NCBI GenBank assembly: GCA_902537665.1
Contig: CACBCE010000007.1
Location: 1-64,000, forward strand
Direction of reading: 5' to 3'
From: an uncultured Pelagibacteraceae bacterium
GTDB lineage: Bacteria > Pseudomonadota > Alphaproteobacteria > Pelagibacterales > Pelagibacteraceae
DNA length: 64,000 nt
Shown: positions 31,805 to 39,693 of the stretch, in pieces
Layout: each line of letters opens with the position of its first letter
Position numbering within the stretch: the stretch's first letter is position 1
The notes under the pieces: model-generated
Seen by the model: the letters and a program-made list of their open reading frames with translations, nothing else
What the model was told of the DNA's origin: nothing
Database searches by the model: none
Made by a program: the position numbers and the translations under genes

Positions 31805-33217
31805 CTAATCTAATTTAACGCCTATATATCTTTTCTGATTTTGGCTATTATAGATCACAAGTAAAATTGTCTTCTGATTACTATTTAAAACTTGTTTTAG
31901 AGCTTGATTTAAATCCTCAACATTTCTTATTTTTTTCTTCTGAGCTTCTAGAATAATGCTATTCACTTCTATCGAGCCAGTTAAAGGACTATTTTTTTCA
32001 ATACTTGTAATCACTAAACCATTTGTTTGGTTAGGTAAATTTCTTGTTTTAATATCTTGGTCGGAGAGTTTTCTTACTTTTATTTTAAGGTTTTCAATTA
32101 AAGTTTCTTTTGGTAATTCCTCCTTTTTTTCTGAAATTTTAAAATCTTCTGAAGTCTCCAATCTCCCAAGTGTAATCGTTTTGATAATTTCTTTTTTATT
32201 TCTCCAAATTTTGACTTTTACTTTTTTTCCAACTTCAGTTCTTGCAACAATTATTGGGAGTTCTTTCATTTGATTTATTTTCTCACCATTGAATTCCAAA
32301 ATAATATCTCCACTTTTAACTCCAGCTTTTTCAGATGGGCTATTAGGTGCAACACTTGCTACTAAAGCTCCTCTTGGTTCATCTAATTTTTCAACTTCTG
32401 CAATTTCTTTAGTCACATCTTGAATTCTAACTCCAAGCCATCCTCTTTTTGTTTCTCCAAATTCAATTAATTGATCAATTACAATCTTTGCACTATTCGA
32501 TGGTATGGAAAAACCTATTCCAACATTTCCACTTCTTCCAAGAATTGCCGTATTAATTCCAATCACATCACCATTCATATCAAACAAAGGACCACCTGAA
32601 TTTCCAGAGTTAATAGATGCATCTGTTTGAATATAATCTTCATATCTTGATAATCCAATTGATCGATTTCTTGCAGAAATTATTCCTGAGGTAACTGTTC
32701 CACCTAACCCAAACGGATTTCCAATAGCTATAACCCAATCACCTATTCTTGCTTTATCTGAGTCACCAAATCTCACTGGTAAAAATTTTTCTTTTGACTC
32801 AATTTTTAAAACTGCAATATCTGAAAGAGGGTCTGCTCCAATAACTTTTGCTTTAAACTTTTTTTCTCCGTTGACCTGAACTACGATATCTTCTGCTCCT
32901 TCAATCACATGATTATTTGTGACTAGTATTCCTTTTTCATCAATAATAAATCCTGAGCCAAGTGCTGAGGATTGTCTTTCTTGAGGTGTTCCAAATTCTT
33001 TAAACATATCACCAAATGGTGATCCTGGTGGAAATTGAAAGTTTGGGAAAGGATTGCTTCTTGTCACTACTGTTTGAGTTGTTGAAATATTTACTACTGA
33101 AGGCATTAATTTTTCAGCTAAATCTGCAAACGAATTAGGAATATTTTGAGAATTTGATATAGATGAAAAACTAAATACTAATAATAGAGAGAGAAATATT
33201 GTTTTTATTTTCATCAT
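31805..33217 (-). CDS. degQ: Periplasmic DegP/DegQ-type serine protease (Do family)
   Basis: A 470-residue protein with signal peptide (about 1-23). The trypsin-like domain has catalytic His103 (LVTNNHVIEG), Asp133 (DPLSDIAVLKI) and Ser207 (NSGNSGGPLFD). Two PDZ domains follow (about 255-345 and 385-470). HtrA-family proteases degrade or refold misfolded envelope proteins. It lies downstream of hflKC and the DUF2065 gene, an arrangement common in proteobacteria. DegP versus DegQ cannot be settled from sequence. Confidence 0.92.
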   Translation of the reverse strand: MMKIKTIFLSLLLVFSFSSISNSQNIPNSFADLAEKLMPSVVNISTTQTVVTRSNPFPNFQFPPGSPFGDMFKEFGTPQERQSSALGSGFIIDEKGILVTNNHVIEGAEDIVVQVNGEKKFKAKVIGADPLSDIAVLKIESKEKFLPVRFGDSDKARIGDWVIAIGNPFGLGGTVTSGIISARNRSIGLSRYEDYIQTDASINSGNSGGPLFDMNGDVIGINTAILGRSGNVGIGFSIPSNSAKIVIDQLIEFGETKRGWLGVRIQDVTKEIAEVEKLDEPRGALVASVAPNSPSEKAGVKSGDIILEFNGEKINQMKELPIIVARTEVGKKVKVKIWRNKKEIIKTITLGRLETSEDFKISEKKEELPKETLIENLKIKVRKLSDQDIKTRNLPNQTNGLVITSIEKNSPLTGSIEVNSIILEAQKKKIRNVEDLNQALKQVLNSNQKTILLVIYNSQNQKRYIGVKLD

Positions 33218-33218
33218 T

Positions 33219-33404
33219 TTAACTTTTAGCGTAATAAATAATTATAAATCCTATTAAAGCAAAAATTAATCCACCAGTGCGTAATTGACTATCTTTGATT
33301 AACTCAAGCTTTTTTAACATATTCTTCATTTTTGATGGAAATAAGGCATACAAAATTCCCTCAATAAAAAAGAATAGACCAAATGCAATGATCAATTCTT
33401 TCAT
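33219..33404 (-). CDS. DUF2065 family small membrane protein
   Basis: A 61-residue protein with two hydrophobic helices (about 3-20 and 43-59) joined by a basic loop (PSKMKNMLKKLE) and the LRTGGLIFALIGFIIIYY ending typical of DUF2065. Such proteins are regularly found just after hflC in proteobacteria, as here (6 bases after hflC, 1 base before degQ). Function is not known; an accessory to the HflKC membrane complex is inferred from position. Confidence 0.82.
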   Translation of the reverse strand: MKELIIAFGLFFFIEGILYALFPSKMKNMLKKLELIKDSQLRTGGLIFALIGFIIIYYAKS

Positions 33405-33410
33405 TAAAGT

Positions 33411-34280
33411 TTACTCTGATTGTTGTTTTATATTTCCAAAAAATTTAAAGAATTCACTGTCTGGAGATAGAATTAGAGATGTTTCTCCACCAATTAAAGC
33501 TTTTTCATAAGCTTGCATTGCTCTATAAAATGCAAAGAACTCTGGGTCTTGTCCAAATGCTGCAGCAAAAATATTATTTCTTTTACCATCACCTTCACCT
33601 TTCATAATTTCTGATTTTTTTTGAGCCTCTGCTAGAATTACAGTAACTTCTTTATCAGCAGTCGATGTAATTGTTACTGCCATTTCAGCACCTCTTGCTC
33701 TGAATTCTTTCGCCTCTCTCTCCCTTTCGGTCTGCATTCTTCTAAAAATTGCATCACTGTTAGCTTGTGGAAGATCAGCTCTTTTAATTCTAACATCAAC
33801 TATTTTTATTCCAAAATTTTCTGCCTCATTATTTACACCTTCTTGAATTAAAGCCATTTGTTTAGTTCTATCTTCTGAAAGTAAAGTTTGAAGTTCCTGT
33901 TGTCCAAGGACGTTCCTAATTCTTGAATTAATAATTGTAGCCAATCTTGATCTTGCCACTCTCTCATTTCCAACTGAGATATAAAACTTAAGAGGATCAA
34001 CTATTTGAAATCTTGCAAATGCATCAACTATTAATCTCTTTTGATCAGAGGCAATTACTTCCTCTGGTGGTGTATCTAAATTAAGTATTCTTTTATCTAA
34101 AAAGACAACGTTTTGGATAAACGGAATTTTAAAATTTAATCCAGGTTTTAAAATTATTCTTTTTGGATCACCAAATTGAAGAACAATTGCTTGATTAACT
34201 TCTTTAACAATAAAAATTGAAAAGAATGCAACAACAGCTAAAGCAACAATAGTTCCTGCAATAATTTTTCCAGCTTTCAT
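33411..34280 (-). CDS. hflC: FtsH-modulating SPFH protein HflC
   Basis: A 289-residue SPFH/band-7 protein with one N-terminal membrane helix (about 5-25). The SPFH domain starts VNQAIVLQFGDPKRI and a long charged helix (about 190-240) follows. With HflK it builds a periplasm-facing cage around FtsH that restrains degradation of membrane proteins. It lies 1 base after hflK, so 1:1 synthesis is expected. Confidence 0.93.
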   Translation of the reverse strand: MKAGKIIAGTIVALAVVAFFSIFIVKEVNQAIVLQFGDPKRIILKPGLNFKIPFIQNVVFLDKRILNLDTPPEEVIASDQKRLIVDAFARFQIVDPLKFYISVGNERVARSRLATIINSRIRNVLGQQELQTLLSEDRTKQMALIQEGVNNEAENFGIKIVDVRIKRADLPQANSDAIFRRMQTEREREAKEFRARGAEMAVTITSTADKEVTVILAEAQKKSEIMKGEGDGKRNNIFAAAFGQDPEFFAFYRAMQAYEKALIGGETSLILSPDSEFFKFFGNIKQQSE

Positions 34281-34281
34281 A

Positions 34282-35397
34282 TTAGTTTGTCACCTTCTTT
34301 TTTTGTAATTCAGGTAACGGTAGATATGGCACTACACCAGAACCTGCATTTTTTTCTATAATTACTTTATCAATATCAGCTAAAACCTTTTCCATTGTCT
34401 CTAAATACATTCTTTCTTGTGTTACAGATTTTGCATTTTTGTATTCATTGTAAATCGCTAAGAACCTGCTGGCTTCACCTTCAGCTTTTGCTACGACTTC
34501 TTTTTTATACGCCTCAGCTGCTTGTAAAATTTTTTCGGCTTCTCCACGTGCTCTTGGAATAACATCATTAGCATAAGCTTCAGCTTCATTTTTTGATCTT
34601 TCCATATCAGCTCTTGCAGCCTGTACATCTCTAAATGCATCAATTACTTGATCAGGTGGATCCGCTTTTTGTGTTTGAACTTGTGTAATTTGAATACCAC
34701 TAGTGTATTCATCTAAAATCTTTTGAATAATAAGTTGTGTATCTGTTTCTATAACCGATCTACCCTCAGTTAAAATTGGTTGAATATCTGACCTAGCAAT
34801 TACTTCTCTCATTGCAGTCTCTGCCGCCGCTTTAACTGTTCCTTCAGGATCTTGAATTTTGAATAAAAAATTTCCAGCATCTTTGATAACCCAAAAAACT
34901 GAAAAATCGATATTAACAATATTTTCATCCCCTGTTAGCATCAAACTTTCTTGAGGAACATCAGCTACACCGCCTTGAGATGTAAACCCACTATCTCTCT
35001 CCGATCTAAAACCAATATCAATTCTATTAACTTTCGTAACTTTTGGAGTAAGTACAGTTTCCACTGGAAAAGGAATATGATAATTTAATCCTGGCTGAGT
35101 TGTTTTCACAAATTTACCAAATCTTAGAACTACTCCTTGTTCATCTGGTAATACTCTATAAAGTCCACTTGCTAGCCAAACGAAACCCAAAATAATTAAA
35201 ACTAAAACAGCTTGTTTACCACCTGAAGAACTTCCACCAGGTAGAAATTTCTTTATTTTTTCTTGAAACTCTCTAATGATTTTATCTACATCTGGGGGGG
35301 TTGGACCTCGACCTGAGCCATTGCCACTTCCGCCACCGCTTCCTCCTGGAGGTGAACCCCAAGGACTTCCACCGCTTTGTCTAAATTTATCTGACAT
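34282..35397 (-). CDS. hflK: FtsH-modulating SPFH protein HflK
   Basis: A 371-residue HflK. It has a Gly/Ser/Pro-rich cytoplasmic N-terminus (residues 1-60), a membrane helix (62-80), an SPFH domain beginning LPDEQGVVLRFGKFVKTTQPGLNYHIPFP, and a long helical region rich in AEAY/GEA repeats (about 255-320). The Gly-rich head and order hflK-hflC are diagnostic. It is the first gene of the 20-kb minus-strand run, divergent from mrp across a 51-base gap that must hold both promoters. Confidence 0.93.
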   Translation of the reverse strand: MSDKFRQSGGSPWGSPPGGSGGGSGNGSGRGPTPPDVDKIIREFQEKIKKFLPGGSSSGGKQAVLVLIILGFVWLASGLYRVLPDEQGVVLRFGKFVKTTQPGLNYHIPFPVETVLTPKVTKVNRIDIGFRSERDSGFTSQGGVADVPQESLMLTGDENIVNIDFSVFWVIKDAGNFLFKIQDPEGTVKAAAETAMREVIARSDIQPILTEGRSVIETDTQLIIQKILDEYTSGIQITQVQTQKADPPDQVIDAFRDVQAARADMERSKNEAEAYANDVIPRARGEAEKILQAAEAYKKEVVAKAEGEASRFLAIYNEYKNAKSVTQERMYLETMEKVLADIDKVIIEKNAGSGVVPYLPLPELQKKKVTN

Positions 35398-35448
35398 ATG
35401 GCAATCTATATAATGTCTTTATATGGAAAAACAAGTTAAGATCCAAAT

Positions 35449-36273
35449 ATGCCAAAGGAAAAACCAGAATTAAGTGACGCAATGAGAGCCAAAATGAGTA
35501 GAAAATTGCCTGAGAAAAATCCAATTAAAGGTACAAAGTTTACAATTGCTATTTCTAGTGCAAAAGGAGGTGTTGGAAAATCTACTTTTGCAACAAACTT
35601 GGCTTTGGCTTTGAAAAAAGTTGGATGCAAAGTTGGTTTATTGGACGCTGATATTTATGGTCCATCTATTCCAAAAATGTTGGGGATTGACGAAAAACCA
35701 AAAAGTGATGGACAAAAATTAGAACCTATAAACAAGTACGATATTCAGTGCATGTCTATTGGTTTTTTGACTGATCAACAAACACCAATGATTTGGCGAG
35801 GACCAATGGTAACCAGTGCGATTAGGACCTTTACGCAAAAAGTTAATTGGAAAGATTTGGATTTTATAATTGTTGATATGCCTCCTGGAACTGGGGATAC
35901 CCAACTTACTTTTTCCCAAGAGATTAAGATGGATGGTGCAATTATAGTTTCAACACCGCAAGAGGTTGCTCTTATAGATGTAAAAAGAGGAATTAAGATG
36001 TTTGATAAACTTGGAGTAAAAATTTTGGGATTAGTTGATAATATGAGTTATTTTATTGGAGATGATAATAAAAAATATAATATTTTTGGTGAAGGTGGGG
36101 TTAAAAATACTGCTAAAGAGTTTAATAAAGAATTTTTGGGAGAAATTCCAATTGATCCAAAAGTTGGCACATCAGGTGATAAAGGTAAACCAATTGTTGA
36201 AGAAGATGCTAATAACCAAATATCAAAAATTTATATAAATTTTGCAAACAAAATTAAATCAATTTATCTTTAA
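35449..36273 (+). CDS. mrp: Mrp/ApbC-type P-loop iron-sulfur carrier ATPase
   Basis: A 274-residue Mrp/NBP35 ATPase with deviant Walker [21 protein letters not shown] (residues 33-52), the [13 protein letters not shown] motif and VDNMSYF. It lacks the N-terminal MIP18/DUF59 domain of long Mrp proteins. It also lacks the CxxC that follows NMSYF in ApbC-type carriers (here [16 protein letters not shown]); I recall the same substitution in other alphaproteobacterial Mrps. Role inferred: Fe-S cluster assembly or transfer in the cytoplasm. Its end overlaps the convergent thyX end by 20 bases. Confidence 0.9.
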   Translation: MPKEKPELSDAMRAKMSRKLPEKNPIKGTKFTIAISSAKGGVGKSTFATNLALALKKVGCKVGLLDADIYGPSIPKMLGIDEKPKSDGQKLEPINKYDIQCMSIGFLTDQQTPMIWRGPMVTSAIRTFTQKVNWKDLDFIIVDMPPGTGDTQLTFSQEIKMDGAIIVSTPQEVALIDVKRGIKMFDKLGVKILGLVDNMSYFIGDDNKKYNIFGEGGVKNTAKEFNKEFLGEIPIDPKVGTSGDKGKPIVEEDANNQISKIYINFANKIKSIYL

Positions 36274-37201
36274 GATCAAAGGCTTCCATTAGTTCATTCC
36301 ATTCTCTTTTAGATAAACCAGAATCTTCCATGGAAATATTTTCGCCCTTTATAAGTTTTTGAATAATAATTTTTCCTTTAGCAGAAACTTCTGTGCCGCC
36401 AACTCTATAATCCATAAAAGCATCATATGTTATTGGAACCCATCTTTTTAATGTGTCTAGCATGATATCTGCATAAACTCTAATCTCATATTGTGCGTGA
36501 TGATCCGCTCTTAATCTTAAAAAATTCATTAGATTTAATAAATCTGTTTTCCAATACCATTGGGTATAAGTATTTAATGTTAAATTCATTCTTGCGAGTT
36601 CTCTAGCCAAACCTTTATTATTTTCATTTATCGTAGATCCGTCATACCTTTCATTTAGCATTGTCTCATAATTTGCGTAAGTTCTTTCAGCATCTTTTCT
36701 TAATAACTCTAAAACCTGTTTTGCTTGGTTACCCTCCAAAACCTCTCCTCTTCCTTGTCTATTACTTTTTGATTGAGCTGCAAGATTTTCACTTGTGGGT
36801 AAATAAAATTCCTTATCTAAAATTGAATATCTAGCAGAATATTCATTAACATTTGCTGTTCTGTGTCTGATCCATTGTCTAGCTATAAAGATTGGCAGTT
36901 TTACATGGTATTTTATTTCACACATTTCAAAGGGCGTACTATGCCAATGACGCATTAAATATTTTATTAACCCTGAGTCTGTTGAAACTTGTTTTGTACC
37001 TTTTCCATATGAAACTCTTGCAGATTGAACTATTGAAGTATCATCTCCCATATAATCTACAACTCTAACAAAACCATGATCGAGTGCTGGCACTGCCTCA
37101 TAAAGAATTTTTTCTAATTCAGGTACCGTAACTCTTTTTGTAGAATTACTCTGTAATTGTTGGCTTTTTATCTCTTGTATCTGTTCTTTTGTAAGTTTCA
37201 T
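36254..37201 (-). CDS. thyX: Flavin-dependent thymidylate synthase ThyX
   Basis: A 315-residue enzyme making dTMP from dUMP with FAD and methylene-tetrahydrofolate. The ThyX signature RHRxxxxNExSxR is present as [13 protein letters not shown] (residues 112-124). It is longer than many ThyX proteins (about 220-250) because of an N-terminal segment of about 30 residues and a C-terminal extension, a form seen in alphaproteobacteria. It converges with mrp. No thyA is in the window. Confidence 0.93.
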   Translation of the reverse strand: MKLTKEQIQEIKSQQLQSNSTKRVTVPELEKILYEAVPALDHGFVRVVDYMGDDTSIVQSARVSYGKGTKQVSTDSGLIKYLMRHWHSTPFEMCEIKYHVKLPIFIARQWIRHRTANVNEYSARYSILDKEFYLPTSENLAAQSKSNRQGRGEVLEGNQAKQVLELLRKDAERTYANYETMLNERYDGSTINENNKGLARELARMNLTLNTYTQWYWKTDLLNLMNFLRLRADHHAQYEIRVYADIMLDTLKRWVPITYDAFMDYRVGGTEVSAKGKIIIQKLIKGENISMEDSGLSKREWNELMEAFDLKDKLI

Positions 37202-37260
37202 TAGTGTCTAAATTTGTTAAATTAAAGTATTAAACTTTTCAAATCATAAAACTAGTATTT

Positions 37261-37953
37261 TTAGGACTTTATAAACAATTTTCTTATGTAATTTTTAATG
37301 GTATTTTCTCTTGAGAATATTCTCGCAGATTCACTTAAATTGTCTTGAGTTCTTTTAATAATTTTAATAGCCCCTGTGTCACAAAAGTTGGCGTGAATAT
37401 CAAATTTATCTCTGTTATTGTTGTAAATTTCTAAAACTTTTTTAAAAGTTTCATAATTATTTATTTCTTTATAGAAATGATCTTCACTATTATTCTTTGT
37501 GTACAAAAGCCAACTTGTATCATCTATTATAAATAATCCGTTTACTTTAAGTTTATTGTAGTAATGATAGAATATATTTGAAACATGTATAGCTTCATGA
37601 ATTGTGTCTAAAAAAATCACATCAAGTTGAGCAGGAATTTCTTTATTTACAATATCAAAATCAGTATCTTTACTTAGAATAAACTTCCATTTTTTGTCTT
37701 TAAATTGAAAAGAGTAATCTTTATTATCTACAGAAAATAAATTTCCATTTTTTTCATTACAAATATCTAAAAAAAGAGCTGTTGATGTTCCATCTCTAAC
37801 ACCAAATTCTAAAATTTGTGGTTTGTCATAATTTAGAATTTGTTCATAAAAAAAATCAAAAAATTTCTTTTTTACACCAGGAACACTACTCCAAATCTTT
37901 TTAACATTGTCATTAGATATTCTACCTATAAATTTATCAAAGTTTTTAGTCAT
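37261..37953 (-). CDS. Class I SAM-dependent methyltransferase
   Basis: A 230-residue protein with a SAM-binding fold. It has the first motif ILEFGVRDGTSTALFLDIC (about residues 48-66) and the second-strand acidic NLFSVDNKDY. LDVIFLDTIHEAIHVSNIFYHYYNKLKVNGLFIIDDTS resembles cephalosporin-hydroxylase/sugar-O-methyltransferase-like families. The substrate is unknown; a surface-glycan role is possible given the FkbM-like gene on the other side of the tmRNA. It is divergent from the tmRNA gene. Confidence 0.75.
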   Translation of the reverse strand: MTKNFDKFIGRISNDNVKKIWSSVPGVKKKFFDFFYEQILNYDKPQILEFGVRDGTSTALFLDICNEKNGNLFSVDNKDYSFQFKDKKWKFILSKDTDFDIVNKEIPAQLDVIFLDTIHEAIHVSNIFYHYYNKLKVNGLFIIDDTSWLLYTKNNSEDHFYKEINNYETFKKVLEIYNNNRDKFDIHANFCDTGAIKIIKRTQDNLSESARIFSRENTIKNYIRKLFIKS

Positions 37954-37977
37954 ATAATTATAATTTAATCAAAATTA

Positions 37978-38007
37978 TTGATTATGCCTCTTTTTCATCT
38001 ATATTAT
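37978..38007 (+). promoter_or_regulatory. Candidate sigma-70-type promoter of the tmRNA gene
   Basis: TTGATT (37978-37983) and TATTAT (38002-38007, 18-base spacer), or alternatively TATATT (38000-38005, 16-base spacer), precede the tmRNA acceptor piece by a few tens of bases. The position suits transcription of a permuted precursor starting near 38014. The match is reasonable but AT-rich sequence gives such hits easily. Confidence 0.45.
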
Positions 38008-38028
38008 TTTTGTTGGTTTTCCAACTAT

Positions 38029-38270
38029 GACGATAAACGAATTTCGTAATAACCATTGCGGACGTGGGGGCAGTACCCACCACCTCCACCATTTTCAACT
38101 TATGGGGGTGAACTAGATTCGACGGATGTCTAAAGGCTATTCTTTCGTTCGGAATTGTTCCTCCGTAAAGGGCTAATTTATAATTGCTAACGAAAGTTAC
38201 GCACTTGCTGCTTAATTAATTTTATTAATTAGGTAAACGGGGTTCGGGGCACCTGGCAACAGAACGCCCC
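38029..38270 (+). ncRNA. ssrA: Permuted two-piece tmRNA (alphaproteobacterial ssrA)
   Basis: tmRNA rescues stalled ribosomes and tags their products. The gene is circularly permuted: the acceptor (3') piece comes first and ends in CCA at 38089-38091. A 12-base spacer (38092-38103) follows, then the coding (5') piece from 38104. Support: GGGGGUG at 38104-38110 pairs with CACCUCC at 38081-38087 to give the 7-bp acceptor stem, followed by discriminator A and CCA. The T-arm is GUGGG-GGCAGUA-CCCAC at 38064-38080. The conserved GAUUCGACGG is at 38116-38125, and a tag reading frame occurs in the coding piece. A bulged stem near 38239-38270 closes its 3' end. The 5' end of the acceptor piece is approximate. 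This fills the only gap over 300 bases in the window (37954-38279). Confidence 0.92.
38186..38215 (+). other. tmRNA proteolysis-tag reading frame
   Basis: Within the coding piece, GCT AAC GAA AGT TAC GCA CTT GCT GCT TAA encodes ANESYALAA-stop. With the alanine carried by the tmRNA itself the tag would be AANESYALAA, close to the E. coli AANDENYALAA and ending in the LAA degron read by ClpXP. This fixes the resume codon at GCT 38186. Confidence 0.9.
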
Positions 38271-38279
38271 TTAAAAATT

Positions 38280-39194
38280 ATGATTAATTACGTAAAAAAA
38301 AAAATAGGACATATTTTTATTAAAAACCAAAGGAAATTAGATCAAGTCAAAATTCAAATTGCTCAAGCATTCTTTCTTAACTTAGAATTAAACCTTGATA
38401 AAATAAAAAATTTAGAAACCATAAATTATAAAGTTTTTTCACAACATGGAGAAGATGGAATTATCCAATATCTAATTAAAAAATTAAATTTAAAAGAAAT
38501 TAAATTTGTAGAAATTGGAACAGAGGATTACAGCGAGTCGAACACTAGATATATATATCAGACAATGAATTGTGAGGGTCTAATAATAGATCCATATAAA
38601 AATCTTAAAAATCAGATACAGAAGCATATTAGCTTATCATCAAATAAGTTAAAAATACATAATGATTATGCTGATAAAGAAAATATTTTAGAAATTTTAA
38701 AATTAAATAATTTTGAAAATAATTTAGATTTATTTTCTATTGATGTGGATGGTATTGATTACTGGATAATAAAAGAATTACCAAAAAAAATATCAAAAAT
38801 TTTTATAGCAGAATACAACCCTTTTTTTGGTCCAAATGCTGAAGTTACAGTACCTTATATTAAAAATTTTAATAGAACAAAATATCATTATTCAAATTTA
38901 TGCTATGGGGTCTCTTTAAAAGCTTTAGTAAACTTAATGAAAGAAAAACAATATACATTTATTGGTTCTAATAACAAAAATACAAATGCATTTTTCATAT
39001 CCAATGACTATATAGAAAAAATTCCAATTAAAATCTCAAATTTAGAAAATTTAGAAATTTTTACAAATTGTAAGATAAGAGAAGCCAAAGATAAAAATGG
39101 TAAGTTTGATTTTAGAGAAAATGATGAAATTTTAAATACGCAGGTATTAAACCTCGTAACAAACAAAGTTGAATATTTAAATAAATCATTTTGA
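38280..39194 (+). CDS. FkbM-like methyltransferase family protein in a small insertion after ssrA
   Basis: A 304-residue protein. Family landmarks are YKVFSQHGEDGIIQYLIKKL (about 51-70), the SAM-loop-like IKFVEIGTEDYSESNTRYIY (about 79-98), GLIIDPYKN, and LDLFSIDVDGIDYWIIKELP. These belong to the FkbM-related group found in glycan and lipopolysaccharide loci. No signal peptide. It starts about 10 bases after the tmRNA 3' end and is followed within 60 bases by a degraded copy of that end. It therefore appears to be the only cargo of a decayed integration. Start ATG at 38280; no good ribosome-binding site is seen. Substrate unknown. Confidence 0.7.
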   Translation: MINYVKKKIGHIFIKNQRKLDQVKIQIAQAFFLNLELNLDKIKNLETINYKVFSQHGEDGIIQYLIKKLNLKEIKFVEIGTEDYSESNTRYIYQTMNCEGLIIDPYKNLKNQIQKHISLSSNKLKIHNDYADKENILEILKLNNFENNLDLFSIDVDGIDYWIIKELPKKISKIFIAEYNPFFGPNAEVTVPYIKNFNRTKYHYSNLCYGVSLKALVNLMKEKQYTFIGSNNKNTNAFFISNDYIEKIPIKISNLENLEIFTNCKIREAKDKNGKFDFRENDEILNTQVLNLVTNKVEYLNKSF

Positions 39195-39246
39195 TTTTAC
39201 TTAATATTTGATGATGGTTATTTTTTAAAAAAATTACAGGTAATCT

Positions 39247-39262
39247 GATAACAGAACACCCC
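39247..39262 (+). repeat. Degraded copy of the tmRNA 3' end (possible att remnant)
   Basis: The sequence CTGATAACAGAACACCCC (about 39245-39262) resembles CTGGCAACAGAACGCCCC at the 3' end of the tmRNA coding piece (about 38253-38270). The two match at 15 of 18 positions, in direct orientation, about 1 kb apart. tmRNA genes are well-known integration sites, and integration leaves such a 3'-end fragment at the far boundary. No integrase gene remains between the copies. Confidence 0.5.
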
Positions 39263-39268
39263 CTCTAA

Positions 39269-39640
39269 CTATTTTATAAATTTACTTAAATCTGGTTTAA
39301 AATAATTAGGACCTTTCATTACTTTACCTTTATCATTATAAATAGGTTTGCCATTACTGTCTAATTTGCTCATATTTGAATTTTGAACTTCTTGAAAGCA
39401 TTCATCAAGATTTATACCAAATGCGTGTCCTGCGCCATATGTTACGTAAAGAATATCCGTTAATGCATCAGCTACTTCAACTAAATCTTTTTTATTCATT
39501 GCCTCTATTAATTCATCAAGTTCTTCTTTAATAAGACTTACTCTTAATTCATTGATCTTATCTGTGCTGAATGCTGGACTCTGTTTAACGTCTTGGCCAA
39601 AAGTTTTCATAAAAGTACCTACTTTTTCAAAATTTGTCAT
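39269..39640 (-). CDS. MazG-like / phosphoribosyl-ATP pyrophosphohydrolase-like protein
   Basis: About 123 residues starting MTNFEKVGTFMKTFGQDV, preceded by AGGAGC 4 bases upstream; the frame stays open to 39730 but that part overlaps fumC and is not family-like. The all-alpha NTP-PPase pattern is clear: LIKEELDELIEAMNKKDLVEVADALTDILYVTYGAGHAFGI carries the ExxE...ExxD metal-binding residues. Such proteins hydrolyse nucleoside triphosphates or related nucleotides; related forms occur in bacteria and marine phages. A lysine-rich C-terminal tail (KGPNYFKPDLSKFIK) follows. The exact substrate is unknown. Confidence 0.8.
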   Translation of the reverse strand: MTNFEKVGTFMKTFGQDVKQSPAFSTDKINELRVSLIKEELDELIEAMNKKDLVEVADALTDILYVTYGAGHAFGINLDECFQEVQNSNMSKLDSNGKPIYNDKGKVMKGPNYFKPDLSKFIK

Positions 39641-39672
39641 TTTGCTCCTGTTAGTTAACTTAATTTTAATAT

Positions 39673-39688
39673 ATACATTATCATGTAT
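39673..39688. promoter_or_regulatory. Inverted repeat between divergent mazG-like gene and fumC
   Basis: ATACAT-TATC-ATGTAT is a perfect 6+6 inverted repeat with a 4-base centre. It lies in the 53-base gap between the two divergent starts, 5 bases upstream of the fumC ATG. It could be an operator for either gene. AT-rich sequence produces short palindromes by chance, so this is only a candidate. Confidence 0.3.
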
Positions 39689-39693
39689 TATCA

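Noticed and set aside
36040-36100. Missing CxxC in Mrp as evidence of a defective or novel protein
   Set aside because: I recall the same replacement in other alphaproteobacterial Mrp proteins, so it is a lineage feature rather than damage.
38012-38025. Hairpin GTTGG-TTTT-CCAAC upstream of the tmRNA
   Set aside because: It is not followed by a T-run on either strand in the right orientation, so it is not a convincing intrinsic terminator. It may be part of the tmRNA leader.
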